Shown one piece after another: positions 53,996-64,000 of a DNA stretch of 64,000 nt (position 1 is the first letter of the stretch; the number at the start of each line of letters is the position of its first letter). The DNA comes from Prorocentrum cordatum (Eukaryota; Sar; Dinophyceae; Prorocentrales; Prorocentraceae), in assembly GCA_963575745.1 (NCBI GenBank), contig CAUYUJ010015282.1:227151-291150 (forward strand), in the 5' to 3' direction. The notes beneath the pieces were generated by a model. The model was not told the origin of the DNA, did not search any database, and worked only from the letters and a program-made list of their open reading frames with translations. The translations under genes and the position numbers were made by a program.

Positions 53996-54715
53996 CGATG
54001 CTGCTGACATTGATGCTAATTCTGATGATGATGACTCCGATGATGATGCTACGCATTTTGCGGATGGTGATGTAGAGCGTAATGATAATGAGAACGATGA
54101 TGATGGTGGTGATGATGATGTTGATGATCACGATGAAGGTGCTGCTGACAGTGTTGATGATGCTGGTGATGATGATGTGGATGATGATGCTGAGGAATTC
54201 GATGATGTTGACACTGATGAACAAGGTAATGATGATGGTGATGATGATGGTGCCGATTGTCATGATGATGACGATGATTATGATGATTTTGATGCTCATG
54301 AAAATTATGATGATGCTGATGATGATGATGATTACGATGCTGCTGACACCGATGCTGATGCTGATGAAATTGGCGCGGATGATGATGCTGGTGATTATGA
54401 TGTTGATGTTGATGATGATGCTTATGCTGATGCTGATGTCGCTGATGATGATGGCGATGATGATACTACTGATGTTGGTTGTCATGTTTGTGTACAAAGG
54501 TGATGATTTCTCTGATGGTGATGATGATGTTGCTGATGCTGATGCTGAGTATGATGAGGAGGGGGCGCTGATGATGGGGATGCTGCTGCTGATGATATGA
54601 TAATGATGCTGATGGTGGTGGTGGTGTGGTGCTGGCGGTGATCATGATGATGGTGGTGGTGGTGGAGATGATGCTGATGATACTCGTTCTCATTATCATC
54701 AATTATATTATCTAA
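51040..54715 (+). repeat. 3.7-kb GAT-type array with segmental duplication
   Basis: Diverged GAT units throughout. A block of about 635 bp starting near 51909 is repeated from about 52537, in register, with the same singular words (GGGGATTCTGA, GAACAAGATCGTGATGGTGA, TCATGATGATCACGATGAATC). Confidence 0.92.
51795..54503 (+). other. About 900-codon stop-free aspartate-rich frame
   Basis: Reading the GAT phase, no stop occurs from the TGA near 51792 to the TGA at 54501-54503, except that 53240-53530 is read in the ATG phase, also open. Composition is Asp with Ala, Glu, Gly, Asn, Ser and Thr. The tandem 635-bp duplication is in frame. There is no ATG near the start and no known domain. It could be an exon of an acidic protein or simply a triplet array in which indels of three keep phase; I favour the latter. 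Confidence 0.3.
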
Positions 54716-54721
54716 TGGCCT

Positions 54722-55045
54722 TCGGCCCATACTGGCACCGTGCCTGGGTTGTGGGTATGGCGTCTACTGGTTGTTCGCTGGCATCGCGCAGGAGGCTTTT
54801 CGGAGGCATCTTGGTGGCAGTTTGGACGCCTCTTGGGGGCCGTTTGGGGGACTCATGGGGCCTGTCTTGGGCCTCTCAGGTACCTCTTGGGGCCTCTCGG
54901 GGTACTCTTGGGGGCCTCTTGGGGCCTCTGGGCTGGGGCCTCCTGGGGGCCTCTTGGGGCGGCATGCTCGGATTTTCGGTTCGTGATTTCTCTTTCGGGC
55001 TTCTTTGGGCCATCTTAGGGCCGTCTTGGGCCGTTTCTGGCGGTG
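54722..55045 (+). repeat. GGGGCCTCTTGG-type degenerate array
   Basis: Same word family as 37790-38300, including the terminal GGCATGCTCGGATTTTCGGT element at 54961. It sits between two GAT arrays. Confidence 0.75.
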
Positions 55046-55054
55046 GGGGCTCTC

Positions 55055-55200
55055 TTCAGATGATGATTATGCTGCTGCTGCCGCCGACGATGATGATGAT
55101 GCTGATGATGATGACAAGGAGGATGATCATGATTTTGATGATGCTGATGACGATGATGATGATCAAGATGAAGATGATGATGATATGATGATATGATGAT

Positions 55201-55243
<43 letters not shown>

Positions 55244-55248
55244 CTCCG

Positions 55249-55280
<32 letters not shown>

Positions 55281-55503
55281 GATGATGATGATGATAATGA
55301 TGGTGTTAACGATGACCATAACGGTGATGGTGATGGTGATTGTGATGGTGATGGTGATGGTAATTGTGATGGTGATGATGATGGTGATGATGGTGGTGAT
55401 GATAATCATAGTGGTGATCGTGGCAGTGGTGGTGATGGTGATGACGATGATGGTGGTTGGGTGGTGGTGGTTGTGCTGATGATGATGATGTTGATGATGA
55501 TGC

Positions 55504-55541
<38 letters not shown>

Positions 55542-55800
55542 GTGGTGGCGCTGGTGTTTGTGGTTGTCATGACGATGATGATGCCGACACGGAGGAGGAG
55601 AAGGGTCAGGTGGAGTTGCATCAGCAGTATAGTGAGGCGAATGAGGGATAATGGTGATGATTATGATGATGATGATGAGTTGGAGGAGGAGGAGGATAAT
55701 AATGAGGATGAGGAGGAGGAGGGGGAGCAGGAGGCGGAGCGGGTGCATGGGGAGGACGAAGATCAGCTGAAGGAGAGGGAGGAGGATGCGGACAAGGAGG
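55055..55800 (+). repeat. GAT array followed by GGA/GAG tract
   Basis: GAT units to about 55560, a short complex gap, then GGA/GAG units (55670-55800). Confidence 0.9.
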
Positions 55801-56480
55801 ATCGAGTGGCGGGAGTCTCCTGCCAGGATTCCGAACTACTGTGTCGGTAGCCTCAGTACGCATAGTGTTTGTCATCGACATATTCGCGGGCGAAGGGCCA
55901 GGTGCATTCCAGCACCAGTCCGCGACATGCTCGAGCTTCATCCTATGCGAGGTTGGTTTCCACGCGCGATATGCAGCTCACCCCTCCCGGGTCCCGCGTC
56001 TCTCCTCTCCTCCTCCTCCGCCCCTCTCGCCCGCGGAGGGCACCCCCTCCTCCTCCCCATCCGTCTTCCGTAGCATTTTTTAAACGCCCGGCCCGGGCCC
56101 GACGTCGCGCCGCCGCGCCCGCGGATGCCCCTCCCGCCGCGGCCTCTCTAGGTGCCGCCCTCGCCGGCGCCGCGCGGCCCCGCCGCTCAGCATCGTCTGT
56201 CCTACCCCGATCCCCATCCGGCCACGCCATCGAGCTGCCTGCGGCAAGTCCCGCCGCCGTGCCAGCGCAGATTTCTCGGCAGTTTGTGCGCGAGCGAGCA
56301 CGGAGCTCCTGGCGTGTGATCTCTCGTGTGGCAGACCCACTGAGAGCCCGTGGCACGTGGTGCGCTCTTCAGAGGGCCGTCTCGGGGGCTTCTGTGACCA
56401 AGGCGCTTGGCGCCGTCACGTGCGGCACCTCGGCCGTGTTGGGGTTTTGGTGCGCGTTCTGAGTCTGTGAGCCCGTCAGG
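55801..56480. other. No gene recognised; possible second spliced-leader remnant
   Basis: TTCCGTAGC-ATTTT at 56066-56079 resembles the start of the spliced leader with one C missing, then diverges; this is weak. Repeat I copy 2 lies at 56222-56290. The GC-rich frames here have no recognised domain. Confidence 0.3.
56222..56290 (+). repeat. Dispersed repeat I, copy 2
   Basis: CTGCCTGCGGCAAGTCCCGC followed by CCGTGCCAGCGCAG; partner of 37595-37665. Confidence 0.6.
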
Positions 56481-56489
56481 GGGGATGGC

Positions 56490-56779
56490 GATTGTGGTGG
56501 TGGTGGTGAGGATGGTGGTTGTGATGATGGTGAGGATGGTGGTGGTGGTGATGCTGTCGATGGTGACGATGACAATGACGATGACGATGATGATGATGAT
56601 GATGCTGATGGTGATGATGGTGATGATGGTGATGATGATGCTTCTGGTGGTTATGCTGATGACGAGGAGGATGATAATTAGGATGCTGATGATGAGGATG
56701 ATGGTGATGATGCTGATGATGTTGCTGATCATGATGAGGATAAGGACGATGACGGCGATGGGGATGACGGCGATGGGGG

Positions 56780-56824
<45 letters not shown>

Positions 56825-57396
56825 GGATCAGGAGGATGATGAGGATGCTGATGATTTTATTGATGATAATGTTTCTGATGATGGTGATGATTATGCTGAG
56901 GATGATGGTCACTGTAAGGGTGATGGTGATGGTAATGAGGATGGTGAGGATGATGCCGACGATGATGGTGGTGATGATAATGATGATGATGCTGATGAGG
57001 ATGATGATGGTGGTCACGCTGTTGCTAATGATCATGATGGCGACGAGGAGGAGGTGGAGGAGGAGGAGGAGGAGGGGGTGATGATGATGATGATCATGGA
57101 GAGGACGAGTATGTTTGTGAGGTTGGTGATGCTGATGATGATGCTTGTGCTGATGATGATGATGATGATGCTGACTGTGATGATGATACAGCTGGTGGTG
57201 GTGAGTACGATCGTGATGGTGGTGTTGGTGTTGGTGATGGTAATGTTGATTGTGATGGTGATGATGGTTGTGATGATGATTGTTATGGTGCTGATGATGC
57301 TGATGATTATTATGATGAATAATGCTGATGATGGTTGTTGATGATGATGAGGTTGATGAGGATAATGAGGTTGATGCGGATGGTGATGATGAAGAC

Positions 57397-57434
<38 letters not shown>

Positions 57435-57752
57435 CGATGATGATGATGATGATGATCATGATACTGATTGTGATGATGATGATGATGCTGATGATGCTGC
57501 TGATGATGATGCTGCTGCTGATGATGCTGATGATGACAATGATGATGGGTATGGTTATGGTGATGCTGCTGATGATGCAGATGATGATGATGATGATGCT
57601 GCTGCTGCTGATGATGATGATTATGGTAATTATGATGATGATGAAGATGATGACGATGATGACGATGATGACGATGATGACGATAATGACGATGTTGATG
57701 CCGATGATGATGATGATGATGCTGATGCTGTTGCTGATGCTGATGCTGATGC

Positions 57753-57808
<56 letters not shown>

Positions 57809-57845
57809 ATGATGATTATGATGGTGAGGAGGAGGAGGACGACAA
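56490..57845 (+). repeat. GGT-led GAT array
   Basis: GGTGGTGGT at the start, then 1.3 kb of GAT units including several runs of ten or more perfect units (for example 56779-56823, 57390-57440, 57755-57805). Least diverged of the large arrays. Confidence 0.95.
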
Positions 57846-58039
57846 AAAAGGAGAAGTTGGACCGTTCTCACATGTGACACCTGTCGTCTTCACTTCTTGA
57901 GAAGCCCTCGTGGATCTCACGTTGACAGTCTCGGGGCTTCTTTGTTAGGGGCCTCTCGGGAGTAGTTTTGGCGTTTCTTTTGGGCCCGTCGGGGCCTCCA
58001 GGGGGGCAACTCGCCCCCCTCTCATGCGGCCCCACAGAC

Positions 58040-58670
58040 GGGCCGACTTGCCCCTTTTCTGCCCCCGCCGCCGACTAGCCCCCCCACAAGGCTAGCTACC
58101 TATTGTGTCTTCGCCGCCGACTGCCCCCCCGCCCCTCCCTCTCCTCAGGGGGAGGCCCATCTACCTACTTTGCCCCCCCCTCCCTCTCCCAGGGAGGCCT
58201 ACCTAGCTACTTTGCCCCCCCTCCCCCTCCCAGGGAGGCCCACCTACCTCCCCTCCCCAGGGAGGCCTACCCACCTATTTGCCCCAGCGGCCAACCAGGC
58301 TCCCCCCCTCACACATCCAAGACTCACTGCTTTCACTGGAGTGATGAGGACGGGAGGGGGGAGGACGGGGGGGGAGGGGGGAGGGAGGAGGGCAGTTCGC
58401 CGCTGGGACTGAGTGGGTAAGTAGACCTCCTTGTGAGGGTGGGGGGCTAGGTGGCAGCGGGGGCAACTTCGGTAGATTGGCCTCCCTGGGGGGAGGGGGG
58501 GCTAGTTGGCCGCGAGGGCAACGTAAGCAGGTAGGCCTTCTGGGGGCAGGGGGGGGGCGGGCTTGGTTGGCCGCGGGGGAACAACGTAGCTGGGCAGGCC
58601 TCCCTGGATGAGGGGGGAGGGGGGGAGGGGCGAGTTGGCGGCGAGGACAACGCAGGTAGGTAGGCCCTTG
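58040..58670. repeat. Head-to-head array of ~45-bp units
   Basis: Left half (58085-58310): units with CTCCCAGGGAGGCCTACCTA...TTTGCCCCC. Right half (58400-58670): the same unit inverted, for example GGCAACTTCGGTAGATTGGC then CTCCCTGGGGGGAGG. CAGGGAGG/CCTCCCTGG dyads lie in most units. A large palindrome. Confidence 0.75.
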
Positions 58671-59451
58671 TGCGGGTGTGGATCAGCGGTGTTCGGGCGG
58701 GCGCGGAACAGTCCAAGGAGCAGTCCCCGGAAGAGTACGTGGACCTCAATTTCTCTGTCCGTGTTCCCCTTTCTCGGGCTCTTCTCATGGCCCTCTTGGG
58801 AAGTCGTCGGCGCCCTTCAGGCCGTCTTGGAGCCATGCTGGGCCGCCGTGGGTCCCTCTTTTGTGGGCCTCAGTGTCCGTCTTGGAGTTCCCTTGGTCGG
58901 GAGCTGATTTTTTTCCTGCTCTGGGAGGGTAATCCGAGGCGTTGGGGGCGTCACACGCAAATCCCTGGTCAAGCGCCGCGCCCGAGGTATTTGAAGGTGC
59001 GTTTCGTTTTGGAACAGACCAGAATTGGCCGCGTGAGTTTTGATTTGAAGTAGAGCCCGGTCGTTGGATCCGGGGTCAGGGCCAATTCTGTTGTGCTCAT
59101 CTGGTAAAACCACCGTGCATACGCAGAATTGCCTTTGTGTGGCCGGTGGAATTGAGTGTAGACGAATTCTTGACGTATCGAATATCCCCACCAGACCACC
59201 CAGAAACGATGCCCAGTCGAGTCGAGGTGAGCAGGGGCACGTAGGAGCAAAGGGGGAGGGCAGCCGTTATCGTTCGAAGGAGGATGAGGACATGTGAGGG
59301 TGAACGGAGGTGGAGGACGAATATGTGGATGAGGAGGCGGAGGGGGAGGATGAGGAGGGCGAGCGGAGGGGCCAGAGGCCCCTTCGATGCCTCTCGGAGT
59401 GTCGTCAGGTATCTTCTTGGGCGCTTCCGGGAGGCCCCTTCGGGCTTCTTC

Positions 59452-59473
59452 TCCGTAGCCATTTTGGCTCTAG
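59452..59473 (+). other. Genomic relic of the dinoflagellate spliced leader
   Basis: T followed by CCGTAGCCATTTTGGCTC and TAG: 21 of 22 positions of the dinoflagellate spliced leader (final CAAG changed to CTAG). The next bases are CCTGG, not a GT splice donor, so this is not an SL RNA gene. Relic leaders upstream of genes are established marks of mRNAs reverse-transcribed back into dinoflagellate genomes (Slamovits and Keeling). The relic is on the + strand. Confidence 0.88.
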
Positions 59474-60350
59474 CCTGGCGCGCGCGCGCTGGTTCAAGGG
59501 GTGGCCTCTGGCGCAAGCCTATCGGCGCCCCTTTCCTCCGCGCGCTCCGCATGGCGACGGGGGGCGGCCCGCCGTGGCGGCCCACATCGCTTCGGCGGCT
59601 CGAGATCAACCAGCTCGGGGCATCTGCTGCTCGCCGCGCGGCACGGGCCCACGCTCGCGCCGCCTTGGAGGCCGCGCTCGGGTCGTTGGTATCGGCTCGT
59701 GCACTCCCTGGTTCGTGGGCGGACCGCGAGCAGGCGTCGCGGCCCGCCTTGCAGCTGGCCGCGGGCGGCTCGCGCGCACCCGGCTCCAAGCGGCGCAGGC
59801 GCAACGCCGCGTGGCACTCTCTGAGAGTGCCGCCTGGCGGCTTCTCCGGCTCCAGGCTGCTGGGAGGTCCCGCTCGTGGTCACCGGCCTGCGAGCCATGG
59901 CCTTCGTGGACGGCTTGGAGGCGGGCTTGCGACTGGCGGCCACGCTGCATTCGCCGTCTCCGCATCGTGCCGAGGGCTGGGCTGCTGGAGGGGATGAGCA
60001 CTGCCGTGGCGCACCTCCCGCGCCGCCACTCGATGTTCCCGACGGTCTTCATGGTGTCGAGTGCGAGCGCGTGCGAGGTGGCACGGATCAAATGCTTCGC
60101 GAAGGCCCTGGGTGCCGCATGGGGCTGCGCCCCTTGGGTGCCGCATGGGTTCCCGTCCGATCCTGGTGAAGGACACCTTTTCGGAGCTGCCTCTTTGGCG
60201 GCGTCGGCTGGAGTGGGTTGGCATTCCCCTCCGCGGTTGTTCTTCGGCCTTGGCAGCGAAGACGATCCACTCAGCGACTTCGAGCATTGAGGTTCCACGT
60301 TCGTGCAATCTCGGTTGTCCTTCCGCTGTATTTGGATTCTGGGCGTGATG
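59474..60350 (+). pseudogene. Probable retroposed gene downstream of the SL relic
   Basis: GC-rich, intron-free and without triplet repeats, starting exactly where the leader ends. After 77 nt there is an ATG at 59551 opening 148 codons (MATGGGPPWRPTSLRRLEIN...). The other + frames show natural-looking stretches further on: LQAAQAQRRVALSESAAWRL and VTGLRAMAFVDGLEAGLRLA. The likely original reading changes frame several times, as in a decayed retrocopy. Product not recognised. The - strand also has long frames (to 60308), so the strand rests on the leader. Confidence 0.5.
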
Positions 60351-60654
60351 AGTTGGGTGACTTCCGTTTTGTTATTTTCTTTGTACGGGGCTTACTGGCG
60401 TATACGCCGTATGTGGCTTTCACTGGTGTGATATTATGTATGTGGCTGCCGCGGGGATCAAGTCTCTCCACTTTGTCGTGCGCGGTGTCTTCAATACTTC
60501 ACGAATGGCTTCCGTTTGGTGCCGCACATTCCCCACTGTGCTGCACGTATGTTCCTCTTCCTGTCCTTCGGCATCCCCGTCATGCTGTTCGCGGAGGAGT
60601 TCAGTGAGAGGCCTTCGGGGAGCGTGTTGATGTCAAAAAGCCCTTAGGGTTTCT

Positions 60655-61135
60655 TGGTTGCCTCTTTGCGGTCACAGGGTTCTTTGTGCATATCTGGTGC
60701 CTTTGGGGGCCCCTTGGGGACTCCTGGGGGCCGCTTGGGGGCTTCCTCGGGGTTTCCTCTTGGCGTCTTGGGGGTCTCTCGGGGTCTCTTGGGCGCCTTT
60801 TCGGGCCATCTTAGGGCGCTCGTGGGAACCCTCGCGGGCCCTCCTGGAGTCATATTGGGCCCTCCTGGCGCCCTCTCGGGCCCGCCGCTGCAGAGCATCT
60901 GAGGCGGGCGTTTCATATGCTGGGATCCCCAGGGCCCTCCTGCAGGCCTCCTGCAGCCCTTTAAGGCCCCCGGGGCGCCCTCTTGGCGGCCCCGCGGCAG
61001 AGCATCCGACACGGCCGTTTCAGATGGCTCTTCCGCGAGGGGCGGGGGGGTGGGGCGCTTCGGTCCAACCCAGGGCTTGTCTCAGGGCCTCGCGGGCCCT
61101 GTGGAAGCTCTCACGGGCATTGTTGGGCTTTTCCA
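60655..61135 (+). repeat. GGGGCCTCTTGG-type degenerate array, third block
   Basis: Words such as CTTGGGGGCTTCCTCGG and GGGCCCTCCTGG recur every 12-18 bp. CGGCAGAGCATCCGACACGG and a variant (CTGCAGAGCATCTGAGGCGG, 60889) give a longer superunit. Confidence 0.7.
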
Positions 61136-61259
61136 AGGCCCTCTGATTCAGTTTGGCGCAGCCCCTAGAGACAGGCCGCAATGGCGCTGCCGGCGGCGCG
61201 GGCTACCCTCGGGAGAAGACCCCGCAATGTCCCGCAACAGTTTCTTAGGGGTAAGGATC

Positions 61260-61278
61260 GGGGGGGGGGGGGGGGGGG
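61260..61278 (+). repeat. Poly-G run (19 nt)
   Basis: Uninterrupted G, followed shortly by a second run of nine. Similar runs lie at 61703-61718 (16) and 62556-62585 (30), all G on + within or beside the LINE-like element. Confidence 0.9.
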
Positions 61279-61479
61279 CTGCTGCGCATGGGGGGGGGCC
61301 CTGTGGCTCTGTCTGTGCGCAGGTCGGCGTGGCGTTCGACGTGATTGGAAGGTGAGGAGAAGAAGATGGTGAACGTGGGGTGCACCCAAACTCTGGAGTA
61401 ACCCCACAAGGGTGAGAAACCGAACTCCAGCAACCTGACCGCCCTGAGGAAGGTCGTGGTCCAGAGGATGTAGCCTTTC

Positions 61480-63998
61480 AGCCTTGTCGGTGCCGAAGAC
61501 TACCATCGCCATCTCGACAGCGGCGGTCAGCTTGGTCGCACGTTCCGTCTGGCTCTGGCCGTCGGAGTAACACGCCCACCCCGATTTTGACAGAACCCGC
61601 GGTGCAGTAGACCACCAGTGGAGGGGTAATCCATATCTTCTGGCAATGCCAGCTCTTGAAAAGTGATAGGTCGGGCACTCCTGCCCAGTAGTGACGAAGC
61701 CAGGGGGGGGGGGGGGGGCTGCACCACGCTGTCGACGCGCCTTCCCCGAGCATCTTCGCGTCTCCGAGGACACAGCTCCAGCGCGAAAGATACATACCAG
61801 TCTGCGTTCATCCTCTCCGAGACGCTTGAATAACTTTTTGCAAACCAAATTCGGCTATGCGTCCACATCGACATCGAGGATCTCCTCAGCGTCGAACCTT
61901 GTGTCGTTGACCTCTGTCAAACATTTGATCCTATCTACGCAGCGTAAGAGATGCTCGACCTTCTTCTCGTGGCGTGGGTGGCCCGGCCGATGCGTCCAGA
62001 ACCTCCTCCGATGGTTCGCAACGCCTTCCAGCGCCTTTACCACTCTGTGGTCGTCGATGTCGCTCACCCCGAGACAGCAACCTCGACGATCTGCGTGAGA
62101 AATGATTTGAAGGCCCAACACCTGGGCGTGCATACTCATCGCATTCCCCATGAAGGTCGACCAGACCAGGCGCTCATGCGAGATAAATTGAAAGCCTGAA
62201 GTGCACCTGACAGGCGCGGACGTACATGAACATGTCGAGCCCACCACCTTCCATCGCACCGCCATATGTTGGTCGAGCGGGCGATTGATCGATGCACGGA
62301 TCTGCACGTCGACACAGGCGGCGGCGCCACCAGCGGGCAAGCCCACAACCACAGTGGGCGAATACATGCTACTGCAAGCCGAGCACGGATCCCTGCGACC
62401 CCTGGCACCGCAGCGAACACTCGGATCGCCGTACGAAGCTTGCCCCAACATCCTGGGGGCTGGATTGGCCGCGATGCATCTGCAGGTGTCGCCGCGATCG
62501 CAAGATGTTCCACAGCCGTGCGCGTGGGGCGGGGTGGGTGGGGGTGGGGTGGGGTGGGGGGGGGGGGGGGGGGGGGGGGGGGGGGCGGTCGGAGCGAGCC
62601 CACATCTGACGCTTGCGCGCGTTCTCCTTGAAGCCGACGTCGTTGTCGAAACGCCGAGTGCAGTCCAGGTCCCTGGCCAGCTCCTGCGCCGAGGTGGAGG
62701 CGAGGGACCTGTCGTCCATGAAAGCGTAGCCCACAGGCGGTTGCCGCGGCACCAGCGCCGCGACCATCGTAGAAGGGGCCACCGAGTCGCCTTGGGGAAG
62801 CCCTCGGGTCGGCCAGATAGGCGGCGCCAAAGAAGAGTTAACGCTGCAATATCTGGGGCCTCTCCAGGCCGCCACCGCAGTAAAAGTCACCGCAGGCGGA
62901 GCCCCTTAACATATGCATGCTTGGGCTCCCGCTGCGCGGTCGATATTATCATATGCTCTGCTGAGATCCACTTCGGCACCTGCCTCGGCGGCTTCGCATG
63001 AGTGTTGCCAACTACTCATCGCATGGACCACGCCTGTCGTGGTGCGTCCTGCGTACTGATTGTCTGGAGGCTGCGGCGCCCTTGTCGATAGGGCTGGACG
63101 CTGCGCTCGGACCAAGATGGAGCCCGCCGAAATAGGACGAAATCCAATTTCACTTGTGGGAACCCCCACCGCTCTCCAAGGAAAGATCATGTCCAACGTG
63201 TCCTGGTCCAAGATACCCTGGGCGTCCACGCACTCGCGGCTGGCATCGCACCAGAGCTCGTGCAAGTGGACAATCATGCCTGGGAGTAGGCGTCGCAGTA
63301 GCTTCAGCCCTATGGCCGTCCAGCCGCCCAGCCCAGGAGCTCCATTGACACTTCGCGAGCATATTATCAGAATACTCGAAGCTGGGCGACCAGTGCTCCT
63401 CCTGTGTGGCTTGAGGGAAAGCAAAATCGGCAGCCCACTCTTGCCACCGTGCACAGTGGCCAGCAGCGTCGTGTTGAGCGGGATCTGTGGCTCATTGCTG
63501 TTCCCGCTCCTGGTGCATCTCGGCAGCGTCCGCTGGGGCCGTCGGCGAGGGCGCCCTGAACAGCGGCGTAGCTAACTTGTAGATGTCCTTCGTCCAGCTG
63601 GCGAAGCGCTTCCGCCATTCACGAGTTTGAGCTTCTTGTGCGCGTCGTTGTTGCTGGGCAATACCAGCGCTCAGCAGGCCCAGGGCCTCCGCGTGTTTCG
63701 GGGCCCCGTAGAGTGGTATTGCGAAGGGCCCCTTCCCATCCTGCTCGTGTGAAGCGCTCGAGAAGAGGACCGGCCAGACTCTGGAAGGCCAGGATCGGGC
63801 CCTGCATGACGTGCTCTGCCGCCCGGCGGTGGAGTCGTAGTAGTCGGCGTAAGGCGGTGGGCTGAGCAGGCCGATGGGGTGCACTATGGCACGTCGGCTT
63901 CGTCGAGGGAGCCGAACCCTTGGCGCGCTCGCCCAGCCTCCCCGCTGATGCGCAGTCATGTTCGACGGCCAACTTGAGTGCCAGCTCAGCTCGCGCAT
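61480..63998 (-). pseudogene. LINE-like retrotransposon, disrupted
   Basis: Read on -. 63492-63998: a W-rich pre-RT region (REWRKRFASWTKDIYKLATP). 62906-63454: RT first half with GFRPISAGSILVRAQRP and the motif A aspartate in AEVDLSRAYDNID. An in-frame TAA at 62906-62908 follows, then the same frame continues into GLPQGDSVAPS (motif B) and YAFMDDRSLAS (motif C, FMDD). After a run of 30 C (62556-62585) the thumb-like part (EHLAIAATPADASRP...RLAVACIRPLWLWACPL) is in another frame. 61855-62250 continues in the third frame. A further C run lies at 61703-61718. The order and B/C motifs are of non-LTR type. Both ends are undefined; the 5' part runs out of the window. Confidence 0.8.
62369..63454 (-). 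CDS. Reverse transcriptase core with internal stop
   Basis: Two ORFs in the same frame separated only by TAA 62906-62908. Motif A D in DLSRAYDNID, motif B LPQGD and motif C MDD are all intact on the two sides of the stop. Either a recent nonsense mutation or a recoded/misread base. Confidence 0.8.
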
Positions 63999-64000
63999 GC

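Noticed and set aside
56066-56087. Second spliced-leader relic
   Set aside because: Only about 13 bases match, with a deletion; too weak to call.
59452-59473. Functional SL RNA gene
   Set aside because: The leader-like sequence is not followed by a GT donor or Sm-site-type sequence and has a mismatch at its 3' end.
59606-60298. 230-codon - strand frame (AFAKHLIRATSHALALDTMK...) as the real gene
   Set aside because: It looks protein-like locally, but the spliced-leader relic sets the transcript on +, and no domain supports -.

Overview
The window looks like a nuclear contig from a dinoflagellate. Four things seen directly support this: (1) a 22-nt match, one mismatch, to the dinoflagellate trans-spliced leader embedded in genomic DNA at 59452-59473; (2) a spliced gene whose introns mostly start with GC, with every acceptor read as AG followed by G; (3) a large Ty1/copia-type polyprotein with an HVDD reverse-transcriptase box; (4) very gene-poor sequence dominated by triplet repeats, foldback elements and homopolymers. 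The species is not determinable from sequence alone.

Layout. 1-11657 is a nearly intact Ty1/copia-like retrotransposon in four consecutive reading frames (gag-like ORF1, RING-H2-bearing ORF2, protease-bearing ORF3, integrase/RT/RNase H pol); its 5' end is outside the window and its 3' noncoding part runs to roughly 12 kb. The frames appear linked by an ATGA overlap, a +1 shift inside a RING finger, and a single in-frame TGA. The element carries about 31 tiny hairpins, each a 4-5 bp stem capped almost always by a GNRA tetraloop, whose stems vary from copy to copy while remaining complementary.

12-23.7 kb holds low-complexity DNA, GAT/ATC/GGA/GGT arrays and foldback elements. From 23783 to at least 48400 on the + strand there is one giant gene for an M16 (insulysin/insulin-degrading-enzyme type) metallopeptidase, visible only as six microexons of about 33-80 nt separated by introns of 2.3-10.6 kb. 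Joined, the exons give a continuous 109-codon segment with the HFCEH zinc motif. The introns hold almost everything else in this interval: three MITE-like TIR families, an inverted pair of a roughly 0.5-kb repeat, an unusual minisatellite, a decayed retro-gene fragment and kilobases of GAT/GGA repeat.

48.4-59 kb is mostly GAT-type repeat, including a roughly 900-codon stop-free aspartate-rich frame with an in-frame tandem duplication. Around 59.45 kb a spliced-leader relic marks a probable retroposed mRNA. 61.5-64 kb on the - strand is a broken LINE-like reverse transcriptase, with an in-frame stop and long poly-C runs at its frame changes. No rRNA, tRNA or CRISPR was recognised. Most long open frames between 12 and 61 kb come from repeats and are not annotated as genes.
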